DNA of 64,000 nucleotides, taken from the NCBI RefSeq assembly GCF_001976065.1, contig NZ_MNAH01000001.1, positions 657,066-721,065 on the forward strand, in the 5' to 3' direction. Positions 32,898 to 40,626 of this stretch are shown here, in pieces (position 1 is the stretch's first letter; each line of letters opens with the position of its first letter). Under the pieces are notes generated by a model. It did not search any database. It had not been told where the DNA came from and saw nothing but the letters and a program-made list of their open reading frames with translations. The stretch is from Pseudomonas putida. Its GTDB lineage: Bacteria; Pseudomonadota; Gammaproteobacteria; Pseudomonadales; Pseudomonadaceae. The translations under genes and the position numbers were made by a program.

Positions 32898-33899
32898 TCA
32901 TTGCGCGGCGGTTTGGGTGTCGATGAACTGGTTGGTGTACAGGTCGTCCAGCTTGGGCTCCTGGGTGACGATGCCTTCGCTGACATAGAACTGGCGGACC
33001 GCTTCAAGTCGCGCCGGATCGACGCGGCCCAATACGGTCTGGTTGGCATACACATGCTCGACGTAGAGCTTGAAGATCTTCTCCAGCGAATCTTCCTTGC
33101 CGGCATAGGTGGGCACCGCCTTGGCAAAGGTCACTGCGGCAGCGCGTGGGTCGGCAATGATGTCGCGCATGCCCTGCAGCGTGGCCTGGACCGCGCCGCG
33201 AACGATATCCGGGTGATTCTTGATGGCATCGTCGGAGGCAAGGATCGACTGCGCCATGCTTTCGAAAATCTGTGATTGCGGTATCAGCTTGATCTTCAAC
33301 CCGGCTTCTTCGGCGTTGACCACCCAATCCGGCACACCCGCCATCGCCTCGGCTTTATTGGCCGAGAACAATTGCCAGACACCGGCCGGGCCGGCGGCCT
33401 GGATATTCACGTCGTTCTTGCTCAGGCCGGCTTTGCGCAGGGAGGCGAGCAGGGCGTAGTAGGTGGTGTCCGAGTAGGACATCACCGTCATGGTCTTGCC
33501 CTTGAGATCGCTGATGGAATTGATGTTTTGCGCCGCATTGGTGGCAATCATGGTCACGCCGCCGGCGCCCAGCACGGCCACCGCACGCACCGGAATGCCA
33601 TTGGCGCGCACCACGATCGGGGTATCGCCGAGGGCACCGCCGAGCATGGCGTTACCGGCGCCGATCTGTTTGGCCACGTCCACGCCGCCCTTGGCGGCGA
33701 TGAAGGTCATGTTCAGGTTTTGTGCGGCGTAGTAGCCCTTCTGCTGCGCGATGATCCACGGAGCAAATGCCGGCAGGTTCGGTGGCGCCGGCAACAGGTA
33801 AGTCACGTCGGTCGATTGCGCCTGGGCGGCGCAAGCCATGCCCAGGCCGAGCGCGATGGCGGTGACCTGGCTGAAGCGTTGAAACAGGGACTTGAACAT
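32898..33899 (-). CDS. ABC transporter substrate-binding protein (SsuA/THI5/NMT1-like)
   Basis: This 333-residue periplasmic protein has a signal peptide ending MACAAQAQ (about residue 28) and a two-lobed NMT1/SsuA-like binding fold (LPAFAPWIIAQQKGYYAAQNLN near the mature N terminus, shown in part; SDLKGKTMTVMS; GVPDWVVNAEE). The family binds sulfonates, pyrimidines, and aromatic carboxylates. The pocket residues do not reveal the ligand to me. It lies between the ATPase and permease genes. Confidence 0.9.
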   Translation of the reverse strand: MFKSLFQRFSQVTAIALGLGMACAAQAQSTDVTYLLPAPPNLPAFAPWIIAQQKGYYAAQNLNMTFIAAKGGVDVAKQIGAGNAMLGGALGDTPIVVRANGIPVRAVAVLGAGGVTMIATNAAQNINSISDLKGKTMTVMSYSDTTYYALLASLRKAGLSKNDVNIQAAGPAGVWQLFSANKAEAMAGVPDWVVNAEEAGLKIKLIPQSQIFESMAQSILASDDAIKNHPDIVRGAVQATLQGMRDIIADPRAAAVTFAKAVPTYAGKEDSLEKIFKLYVEHVYANQTVLGRVDPARLEAVRQFYVSEGIVTQEPKLDDLYTNQFIDTQTAAQ

Positions 33900-33935
33900 G
33901 CGTACTCCTAATCGGTTGCGGGCCTTCAGGCGTGA

Positions 33936-34787
33936 TCAATGCAGTTCGGTGTGTTCGCTGACTTGCAGCAACTCCATCAGGCGACCCACCAGCGGGCCGA
34001 TCTCCGGCAGCTTGCGGCGCTCCAGCGGGTTGTCGCGAAACGGCAGGTCGATGTTGATTTCTTCGATGATGGTGCCGGGACGGGCGCTCATGACCAGCAA
34101 GCGGTCGGACATGGCGATGCCTTCGATCAGGTCATGGGTGATGAACAGTGCGGTCTTCTTTTCGTCGAACAGCATGCGCGCCATGTCCTGTTGCAGGATC
34201 ATCTTGGTCTGCGCATCCAGCGCCGAGAACGGCTCGTCGAGGAACAGCACTTGCGGGTCGATGGCCAGGGTGCGGGCCAAGGCCGCGCGCTGACGCATAC
34301 CACCCGACAGCTGGAACGGGTAATGGTCGGCGAAGCCTTGCAGGTGGCAACGACCAATCAGGTCTTCAGCCACGGCCTTTCGTTTGGCAGCCGCCACACC
34401 TTGAATCTCCAGGCCCAGTTCAACGTTGCGGCGAATGCTGCGCCACGGCATCAACAGGTCTTTTTGCAGCATGAAGGCGACTTGGCGGACCGGGCCGGTG
34501 ACCGCTTCCCCGCCGACGAACACTTCGCCTTCGGAGGGACGGTAGAGTCCGGAACCCATATTGAGGATGGTGCTTTTGCCGCAACCGGAAGGGCCGATGA
34601 TCGACACCACTTCACCACGGCGAATCTTGAAGTTGACCCCGCGAATGGCAAACGGAGCTTCGGGCTTGCCCTTGGCCGGAAAACATTTGCCGACATTGCG
34701 GAATTCAATCTCAGTGGGCTCCAGGTCTTCCTTGGGAGCGGGTTTGTTCCATTGCGGGGCGACGGCGTACATCTCTTTCACAGCCAT
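33936..34787 (-). CDS. ABC transporter ATPase, NitT/TauT (SsuB/TauB-like) family
   Basis: This 283-residue ATPase has Walker A GPSGCGKST, signature LSGGMRQRAALART, Walker B VLFLDEPFSALD and the switch His in FITHD. It powers the importer formed with the next two genes. It is the first gene of the 15-gene operon; the control region upstream holds an 18-bp perfect palindrome. The N-terminal 25 residues (MAVKEMYAVAPQWNKPAPK and on) precede the ATPase fold and are not conserved in the family. Confidence 0.9.
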   Translation of the reverse strand: MAVKEMYAVAPQWNKPAPKEDLEPTEIEFRNVGKCFPAKGKPEAPFAIRGVNFKIRRGEVVSIIGPSGCGKSTILNMGSGLYRPSEGEVFVGGEAVTGPVRQVAFMLQKDLLMPWRSIRRNVELGLEIQGVAAAKRKAVAEDLIGRCHLQGFADHYPFQLSGGMRQRAALARTLAIDPQVLFLDEPFSALDAQTKMILQQDMARMLFDEKKTALFITHDLIEGIAMSDRLLVMSARPGTIIEEINIDLPFRDNPLERRKLPEIGPLVGRLMELLQVSEHTELH

Positions 34788-35081
34788 TGGGAAGGGTCTC
34801 TGGTCTGTTTTATAGGTGATACGACGTTTAGTGCATGAACAATGCCAGAGATTGGCTGTACCGTTACTTTGTTTAAAAATCGTTTTAAATTAACGAGTTA
34901 AGTAATAAATTGAAATTTATCGGCGTTTCATATATGAAACGTGGTTTCTTGTATGGCACGAAATTGCACATCAGCCGTGCGAGGTTCAGGAATTTGCGAC
35001 GCAGCGGTGCTTTTTCAGGTAACGCTGAGTGTGGGGGAATGACGAATTTGTTTTATGTGTGAAACAAGATTGACTGGAAGG
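34788..35081 (-). promoter_or_regulatory. Control region of the 15-gene operon
   Basis: No gene is supported between 34788 and 35297. The part from 34860 to 34945 is AT-rich and carries the palindrome at 34924-34941, and CGAGTTAA near 34897 recurs before the barrel-protein gene at 20.8 kb. A GTTTAAA-rich stretch near 34870-34890 is the likely promoter zone, though no clear -35/-10 pair stands out. Confidence 0.55.
34924..34941. promoter_or_regulatory. 18-bp palindrome, candidate IclR operator
   Basis: CGTTTCATATATGAAACG is a perfect 18-bp inverted repeat, 137 bases before the start of the ABC ATPase gene. TTTC...GAAA palindromes of this size are typical of IclR-family operators, and the operon encodes its own IclR protein. 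Confidence 0.65.
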
Positions 35082-35115
35082 AAAAACGGGCCCTGTAAGG
35101 CGCCCGTTTTTTTTT
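35082..35115. terminator. Rho-independent terminator, probably bidirectional
   Basis: The stem AAACGGGC (35084-35091) / GCCCGTTT (35102-35109) is followed by nine T residues on the plus strand. On the minus strand the stem is followed by GTTTTTCC, a shorter T-run, which suits the end of the gene at 35298-35696. Confidence 0.8.
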
Positions 35116-35297
35116 CGAAGCCCTGCGTAGGCCGGGTTCGGCGTCTACATGATCGCTGGGGGCCAGATATCGTGCGCTTTGTCACCTCGTTCGCGACCAC
35201 CGCCGAGGATGACGATCATCTGTTGAGTCAGGTCAGGCGAATGGTCGAAACGCTGCGCGCGTGACCATCTACAGCCGTCAGTGTGACCTCCTTCGCC

Positions 35298-35696
35298 CTA
35301 GCGACGGTAGTAGCGGCGATCGTCCTCGTAGCGGTGCCGCATGGCTCGATCCTGGTGGCGATCCCAATCACGATGGCGCTCAGCTTCCCGGCGGGCTTGC
35401 TCTCTACGCCACTGATTCCTGCGCCATTCGTCCCGGCGCCAATCGTCCCTGCGATTGTGCCAACGGCCGTCGTGCCAGTAACGGTCGTCGTGGGCAAGCA
35501 ACGGCCCTGGCTGCTTGTCGGCCACACTGGCCAAGGTCGGCCAAGGGTTGCCGGCAGCCTGGACAGGCGCCTCAACGGCGGTGACTTCAGGGGCGAAAAC
35601 AGGGGTTGAGGCCTTCATCTGTGTTGCTGATGCCGAGCCCACTGCCGCGAGCGCGAACAGGCCGAAAAGCACCACCCGTGGGTCATGGAATTTCAT
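35298..35696 (-). CDS. Secreted Arg/Asp/Trp-rich hypothetical protein
   Basis: This 132-residue protein has a signal peptide (VVLFGLFALAAVGSASA, cleaved near residue 25). The mature part ends in a highly charged tail of repeated RRDDWRRDEWRRNQWRREQ-type units and closes RYEDDRRYYRR. Such tails occur in small periplasmic proteins of Pseudomonas whose function is unknown. A terminator lies about 180 bases downstream. The ribosome binding site is weak (AGAGG about 12 bases upstream). It is real by codon use and signal peptide, but no role can be assigned. Confidence 0.7.
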   Translation of the reverse strand: MKFHDPRVVLFGLFALAAVGSASATQMKASTPVFAPEVTAVEAPVQAAGNPWPTLASVADKQPGPLLAHDDRYWHDGRWHNRRDDWRRDEWRRNQWRREQARREAERHRDWDRHQDRAMRHRYEDDRRYYRR

Positions 35697-35871
35697 GAGC
35701 TAAGACAACCTCTGTTTGGCAATTGGACGTGTGGCCATCTGGTAACCGCAAGCCTGCGGGTTCGCGCTTGCTGAGCAAATGTGCCTATCCACATAGACCG
35801 ATAAACAGGGAAAAGTTCTAAGGGGCGACTGTTTAAATAGCAGCTGGCCCTGCTCTTGGGTATGACAAGAA

Positions 35872-35890
35872 GGGCGCCGTACAGGCGCCC
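35872..35890 (-). terminator. Likely terminator of the SDR gene
   Basis: GGGCGCC / GGCGCCC with a GTACA loop lies 24 bases past the SDR stop codon. On the minus strand it is followed by TTCTTGT, a poor T-run, so termination efficiency is uncertain. Confidence 0.6.
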
Positions 35891-35913
35891 TGATCGTTTT
35901 CAGGCAATCCTGA

Positions 35914-36678
35914 TCAACCGGCGGTGACGGTCATGCCGCCGTCGGCCATGACCACGGAGCCGACGACGAAGCTCGCACGGTCCGACGCGAGAAATGCCAC
36001 AACTTCAGCGATTTCCTCAGGCTGCGCGGCACGACCAATGGGAGCGGCTTCGCCGTGTCGGGCCAAAAAGCCAGGGCCGTCGTCTACCACGTCGTTGAGG
36101 ATGTTGGTCACCACGTCGCCGACGCCGATGGCATTGACGCGAATGCCATGCTCGATCGCCTCGAGGGCCAGCGTGCGGGTCAACTGGGCCAATGCGCCTT
36201 TGGAAGCGGTATAGGCGGCAATGGTTGGAAAGGCGAAATAGGATGCGTAAGAGGCGATGTTGACAATGGCTCCCGATTTGTTGGGCATCATCGCCTTGAC
36301 CGCTTCGCGGCAGTGCAGGAAGGCTGCGGTGGCGTTGACCGCCTGGATGCGCTCCCAGTCTTCGCGGGTCATGTCGATGACCAACTTGTTGATGATGATC
36401 CCGGCGTTGTTCACCAGAATGTCCAGTCGACCGAACGTCTCGACGGCCAAACCGACCGCGCGCTCGGCGGCGCCGTCTTCGGTGATGTCGGCCACCAGTG
36501 GCACTAACCCGGGGCGGGCGAGTTCTTCGACGGCGCAATTGCGATCTTCAGCAATGACCTTGGCGCCACGCGCGTGAAGTAACAGTGCGATAGCCTTGCC
36601 GATGCCACTGGCGGCACCTGTGACCAGCGCGACTTTGCCTTCTACTTCGTTGGGAATGCTGTGATTGATCTCAGTCAT
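35914..36678 (-). CDS. SDR-family oxidoreductase
   Basis: This 254-residue classical SDR has VTGAASGIG, NNAG, a catalytic Ser in NIASYASYF and YTASKGA with Tyr and Lys, ending VVGSVVMADGGMTVTAG. It is typical of 3-oxoacyl reductases or sugar/alcohol dehydrogenases. Start 36678 (MTEINHS) has AGGAGA 6 bases upstream. It is divergent from an AraC-family regulator that probably controls it. The substrate is unknown. Confidence 0.88.
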   Translation of the reverse strand: MTEINHSIPNEVEGKVALVTGAASGIGKAIALLLHARGAKVIAEDRNCAVEELARPGLVPLVADITEDGAAERAVGLAVETFGRLDILVNNAGIIINKLVIDMTREDWERIQAVNATAAFLHCREAVKAMMPNKSGAIVNIASYASYFAFPTIAAYTASKGALAQLTRTLALEAIEHGIRVNAIGVGDVVTNILNDVVDDGPGFLARHGEAAPIGRAAQPEEIAEVVAFLASDRASFVVGSVVMADGGMTVTAG

Positions 36679-36955
36679 GGTGCTCTCCTGCCTTGCAAGC
36701 CGACGAAGTATTCGGCGGCTCAGCGCCCGTGAGGCGCTGTCGTTATCGACGGGTTCACTGTCTCGCAAAGGGGAGGAGGGGGCTTTCGCAGGCTTGCCGA
36801 AGCTGTCGGAGTTTTGCGCCAACGTTAAAATGACTGAGGGAAGCCTGTGCAAATTTCGTTTGCTGTCGCACGGGTCAGCGTTGAAAACGGCCTTGTTCAA
36901 GTATGCCGATGCCACGTTACCCTATCGACGCCAACCCCCATCCGAGGGCTTTTCG

Positions 36956-37900
36956 ATGGAGCCTCCTGTGCACCAGCCTGAATTTGAAGACCTGACACCG
37001 AGCGATGCTCGGCTCATCACGGCTGAATCGATGCCGCATCACCTGCCAGGATCTGCGCAGGCATTGCCGCTGCTCCCGCAGCTGCAGGATGTGATGGTGC
37101 AGTTGTTCAGCCATCACAGCAGCGCCGAGCCGATACTGGTACCTGCCGTGGTGGAGCCTCTGCTGGTATTGGTCCTGGCAGGCACGGCCAGGGTCGAGGA
37201 GCGCTCCCTCGGTGGGGCATGGCAAGCCGTCAAGGTGCAGGCTGGCGACTTCTTTCTCACCAACACAAGCAAGCCCTACGAGATGCGCTGGCAGACAATC
37301 GGGTGCGACACCTTCGAAGTGATGCATCTGTATCTCGGCCTTCCACTGATCGACCAGGCTGCCCGTGATCTACTGGGCGAGCACACCGCTCCGGTGACCT
37401 TCCTCGATATCTCCGGGGCCCAGGATGAGCGGGTGAATTTCATGCTCAATCAGTTGCGCTTCGAGTTGATCGAGGAGCGTAAGCCCAGCCTGTTGTTCTT
37501 ACACAGCCTGGCCCAGGCGTTGACCGTCCACCTGATACGCCGTTATCTCGATCCACAAAGCACTACCCGTCGCAGCAACGCACTACAAGCGTACAAGCTG
37601 CGACGCGTCATCGATGCGATGAATGAACACCTGGCCGATGAGTTCCGCCTTGCGCATTTGGCTCATGTCGCCGATTTGAGCGAGTATCACTTCAGCCGGA
37701 TGTTCAAGCGTGCCACGGGGCTGGCGCCATCGCAGTATTTCATCCGCCTGCGCATGAGTCGCGCCCGACATCTACTGCTTGAGACCGAGCGCAGCATTAT
37801 CGATGTTGGCTTGGAAGTGGGTTATTCCAGCCCCAGCCATTTCTCCCAGGTTTTCCGTCGCGAGGTGGGTGTCACGCCTAGCGCCTACCGCCAAGCGTGA
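36956..37900 (+). CDS. AraC-family transcriptional regulator
   Basis: This 314-residue regulator has an N-terminal cupin-like sensor (about residues 40-150; VQAGDFFLTNTSKPYEMRW) and a C-terminal double HTH (about 215-312; FRLAHLAHVADLSEYHFSRMFKRATG, here shown in part, and DVGLEVGYSSPSHFSQVFRREVG). The start at 36956 has GAGGG 8 bases upstream; the frame is open far upstream but that part overlaps the divergent SDR gene. It probably activates that SDR gene. Confidence 0.87.
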   Translation: MEPPVHQPEFEDLTPSDARLITAESMPHHLPGSAQALPLLPQLQDVMVQLFSHHSSAEPILVPAVVEPLLVLVLAGTARVEERSLGGAWQAVKVQAGDFFLTNTSKPYEMRWQTIGCDTFEVMHLYLGLPLIDQAARDLLGEHTAPVTFLDISGAQDERVNFMLNQLRFELIEERKPSLLFLHSLAQALTVHLIRRYLDPQSTTRRSNALQAYKLRRVIDAMNEHLADEFRLAHLAHVADLSEYHFSRMFKRATGLAPSQYFIRLRMSRARHLLLETERSIIDVGLEVGYSSPSHFSQVFRREVGVTPSAYRQA

Positions 37901-37993
37901 CAGTTCCGGCAAGTTCTGCGCCTTGAGGCGCGCACCCGGCGCGAGTACTTCGTCTGCACACGCAAGTGGCGGCGCGTTACCAACCCTGTGCAA

Positions 37994-38902
37994 TTAGTGG
38001 ATCTTGAGGTTTGCCGCCAGGTAATCCATGAAGGCTCTGACACGCGTGGGCAATTTTCCTCCTTGCCCTACGTAGACCGCATGCACTTCACTCTTCGCGA
38101 CAGGCATGAAATCTTCTAGAACCGGAAGCAGGCGGCCTTGCGCCAGATCTTGCTCAACCTGACAAAATCCGACGCGCGCGAGGCCAAGCCCGAGGATTGC
38201 AAGTTCTCGTACTCCGTTGCCGTCACTGACCCGTGCGTTACCGGTAACGGATACCGGGGTCAGTTGGCCATCCTCGCTCAGGAAGTTCCACTCCATCATC
38301 GGTTGGCCGAAGGTGAATCCCAGGCAGTTGTGGTCTGCAAGATCGGCTGGAATTTTTGGTGTGCCGTGTGCCTCAAGGTAGGCCGGTGACGCCACGATAA
38401 GGCCTCTTGTCTCGCCCAAGCGCCTGGCCACGAGATTGGAGCTTTTGAGTGGGCCGCTGCGGATGGCTACGTCAGCTCGTGCGCTGATCAGGTCGACGAC
38501 TTCGTCACTGAGGAAAACCTCCACCGATACGCCAGGGTGGTGTTGCAGGAACGTCGTCAATAGCGGTAGCAGGTACAAACGCCCGATGTCGACGTTGCAG
38601 TTGACCCGCACTGTTCCCTGGGGGGCGGAGCTGGCTGCCGCTTCCAGCTCAGCCTCATCGAGCGCCGCCAGGATAGTCAGGCTGCGCTCATAGAATGCTG
38701 CCCCTTCAGGCGTGAGCAACTGTCGCCTTGTCGAGCGATTGAGTAAACGCGTACCCAGGCGGTTTTCCAGTCTTGTGACTAGCTTGCTGACCGCTGATGG
38801 GGTCATCGCACAGTTCTTGGCGGCAGCCGTGTAGCCGCCGTCTTCAACGACCCTGACGAACACGTTCATTTCGGCGAAGCAGTTTATGTCCAGTCGTCTC
38901 AT
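37994..38902 (-). CDS. LysR-family transcriptional regulator
   Basis: This 302-residue protein has an N-terminal LysR winged helix (about residues 8-66; GGYTAAAKNCAMTPSAVSKL, RLLNRSTRR) and a periplasmic-binding-like effector domain (about 92-298). It groups by motif with DsdC/AaeR-type or PgrR-like LysR proteins; the effector is unknown. It is divergent from a flavin-reductase-like gene, which is followed by an SDR gene, and these are its likely targets. Its stop codon lies 93 bases from the convergent AraC gene. Confidence 0.9.
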   Translation of the reverse strand: MRRLDINCFAEMNVFVRVVEDGGYTAAAKNCAMTPSAVSKLVTRLENRLGTRLLNRSTRRQLLTPEGAAFYERSLTILAALDEAELEAAASSAPQGTVRVNCNVDIGRLYLLPLLTTFLQHHPGVSVEVFLSDEVVDLISARADVAIRSGPLKSSNLVARRLGETRGLIVASPAYLEAHGTPKIPADLADHNCLGFTFGQPMMEWNFLSEDGQLTPVSVTGNARVSDGNGVRELAILGLGLARVGFCQVEQDLAQGRLLPVLEDFMPVAKSEVHAVYVGQGGKLPTRVRAFMDYLAANLKIH

Positions 38903-39020
38903 ATGAATTCAGATCACAAGTTGTATGCCCCAGACCCGGCTATATCAGCCGCGTTGCCCACTCGTACTCTAATCCAGAGGCTGAACGGTGCAGGTGAATT
39001 TCAGCAAATGACGTGCCACC

Positions 39021-39035
39021 ACTTGGATGCCAAGT
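39021..39035. promoter_or_regulatory. Inverted repeat before the flavin reductase gene
   Basis: ACTTGG-ATG-CCAAGT is a perfect 6-bp dyad ending just before the GGAGG ribosome site of the gene at 39048. It could be an operator or a small hairpin affecting translation. The LysR protein next door usually binds further upstream. Confidence 0.35.
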
Positions 39036-39047
39036 CTGGAGGATGAG

Positions 39048-39617
39048 ATGAACAGCGAGATGAAACTGGTCCTGATTCACAGTGGTGAGGATGAAGAAGG
39101 ATTCCGGCCTGTGCTGATGAAATGGGTGACGGATGTTTTAGCGCAACGAGCCGAGTTCGAGCCTTGGTTAGTAGAACCCGCCAGCCTCCTGGTCAGGCCT
39201 GGCAATGCGGCGGTTATACAACGACAGGAAAGCCTTCGCCATTTGGCCGAAGCTGATGCATTCCTGATCATTACATCTGAACAGAGCAATGTTTATCACT
39301 GCGAGCTGAAAGCTTTCATTGACCAGGTTTCGCTTCGCTGGCAAGCAAGGCCGGTTGCATTCATCGGCTACGGCGGCGCGTCGGGCGGACTGTGCGCGAT
39401 CAGTCAGCTGCGCCAGGTACTGGCCGGACAGCACGCGGTACCCATCTGCAACGTCGTGTCTTTCCCTGATCCTTGGGCACTGATCGATGGGGCAGGGGCA
39501 ATACGTCAGCCTGATCAGGCCAGGCTTCCAATGGCTCGAATGCTGGTCCAGCTGAACTGGTGGGCGAGAGCCCTGAAGGCTGCGCGCGAACAGATGCCCT
39601 ATGAACGGGTGAGATAA
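39048..39617 (+). CDS. NAD(P)H-dependent FMN reductase-like protein
   Basis: This 189-residue flavodoxin-fold protein resembles NADPH-dependent FMN reductases (ArsH/SsuE/azoreductase group). Visible features are ADAFLIITSEQSNVYHCELKAFIDQV (shown in part) for FMN contacts and PVAFIGYGGASGG, which matches the VxSxGxxGG loop. The start at 39048 has GGAGG 5 bases upstream; an in-frame ATG at 39027 lacks a good site. It is the first gene after the divergent LysR regulator and 130 bases before an SDR gene. Quinone or flavin reduction is probable. Confidence 0.8.
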   Translation: MNSEMKLVLIHSGEDEEGFRPVLMKWVTDVLAQRAEFEPWLVEPASLLVRPGNAAVIQRQESLRHLAEADAFLIITSEQSNVYHCELKAFIDQVSLRWQARPVAFIGYGGASGGLCAISQLRQVLAGQHAVPICNVVSFPDPWALIDGAGAIRQPDQARLPMARMLVQLNWWARALKAAREQMPYERVR

Positions 39618-39747
39618 GCCCTGGTGCAAAGGCCTCGCTGCAGAATTGGGCAAAGGTTAAGCAGTATTCGACTAACGGCAACTTGTTGCCCGTCCCTAAC
39701 CTTGTTTGCAGGCCCGCTCCCCGGGCAAACAGAAGAGGAAACCGATC

Positions 39748-40485
39748 ATGTTGAACATCAAGGACAAAGTCATCGCAATCACCGGCGCCAGCAGCGGTAT
39801 CGGTGAGGCTACCGCGCGACTGCTGGCTAGCCAAGGGGCGAAAGTCGTGCTCGGCGCTCGTCGTACCGACCGGCTTGAAAGGCTTGCTGGCGATATCAAC
39901 GCCGCCGGTGGCAGGGCTGAATTCCGGGTTCTGGACGTCACGGACAGAAAGGATGTCCAGGACTTCATCGATTTCGCCGTTACCCGCTTCGATCGGGTCG
40001 ATGTGCTGGTGAATAACGCTGGTGTGATGCCTCTATCCAAACTCGAGGCACTCAAGGTAGACGAGTGGGACCGCATGATTGACGTGAACATTCGCGGCGT
40101 TCTGCACGGTATCGCTGCCACGCTGCCGCTGATGCAGCGTCAACGGGCCGGGCAGATCATCAATATTGCCTCTATTGGTGCCTATGCAGTGAGTCCGACT
40201 GCAGCCGTTTACTGCGCCACCAAGTACGCCGTCCGGGCCATTTCAGAAGGTCTTCGGCAAGAGGTTGGAGGCGATATTCGGGTTACCGTGATCGCTCCAG
40301 GCGTTACGGAGTCCGAGCTGGCCGAGAGTATCTCTGATGAGGGGGGGCGCGCCGAGATGAAAGAGTTTCGCAAGATCGCGATCTCGGCCGACGCCATAGC
40401 AAGGGCAATCGCCTATGCCGTTGAACAACCTGCCGATGTGGATGTAAGCGAGCTGATCGTTCGGCCCACAGCGAGCCCATTCTGA
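39748..40485 (+). CDS. SDR-family oxidoreductase
   Basis: This 245-residue classical SDR has ITGASSGIGEATARLL, NNAGVMPLS, a catalytic Ser in NIASIGAYAV and YCATKYAVRAISEGLRQE with Tyr and Lys. These features fit the YdfG/serine dehydrogenase-like group (Gxx GAR RTDRLERL after strand 2 indicates NADP preference). GAGGAA lies 7 bases before the ATG. It follows the flavin reductase gene in the same direction and may share its LysR control. Confidence 0.88.
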   Translation: MLNIKDKVIAITGASSGIGEATARLLASQGAKVVLGARRTDRLERLAGDINAAGGRAEFRVLDVTDRKDVQDFIDFAVTRFDRVDVLVNNAGVMPLSKLEALKVDEWDRMIDVNIRGVLHGIAATLPLMQRQRAGQIINIASIGAYAVSPTAAVYCATKYAVRAISEGLRQEVGGDIRVTVIAPGVTESELAESISDEGGRAEMKEFRKIAISADAIARAIAYAVEQPADVDVSELIVRPTASPF

Positions 40486-40626
40486 CGGAGTGCGTCATTG
40501 CGACCCCAAGTTGCCCTTTGACGCACGCAGCCCGGCTGGTTGTTTGTAGAAGTTTTACGCAAAATTTACGCGGCTTTCAGGTTGGGCATCCGATACTGCG
40601 CGGTGCAAATCTGGAACGCTACTGTC

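Noticed and set aside
35055..35264. Plus-strand open frame of 69 codons near 35.1 kb
   Set aside because: It runs straight through the terminator stem and poly-T tract, so it is unlikely to be a gene.
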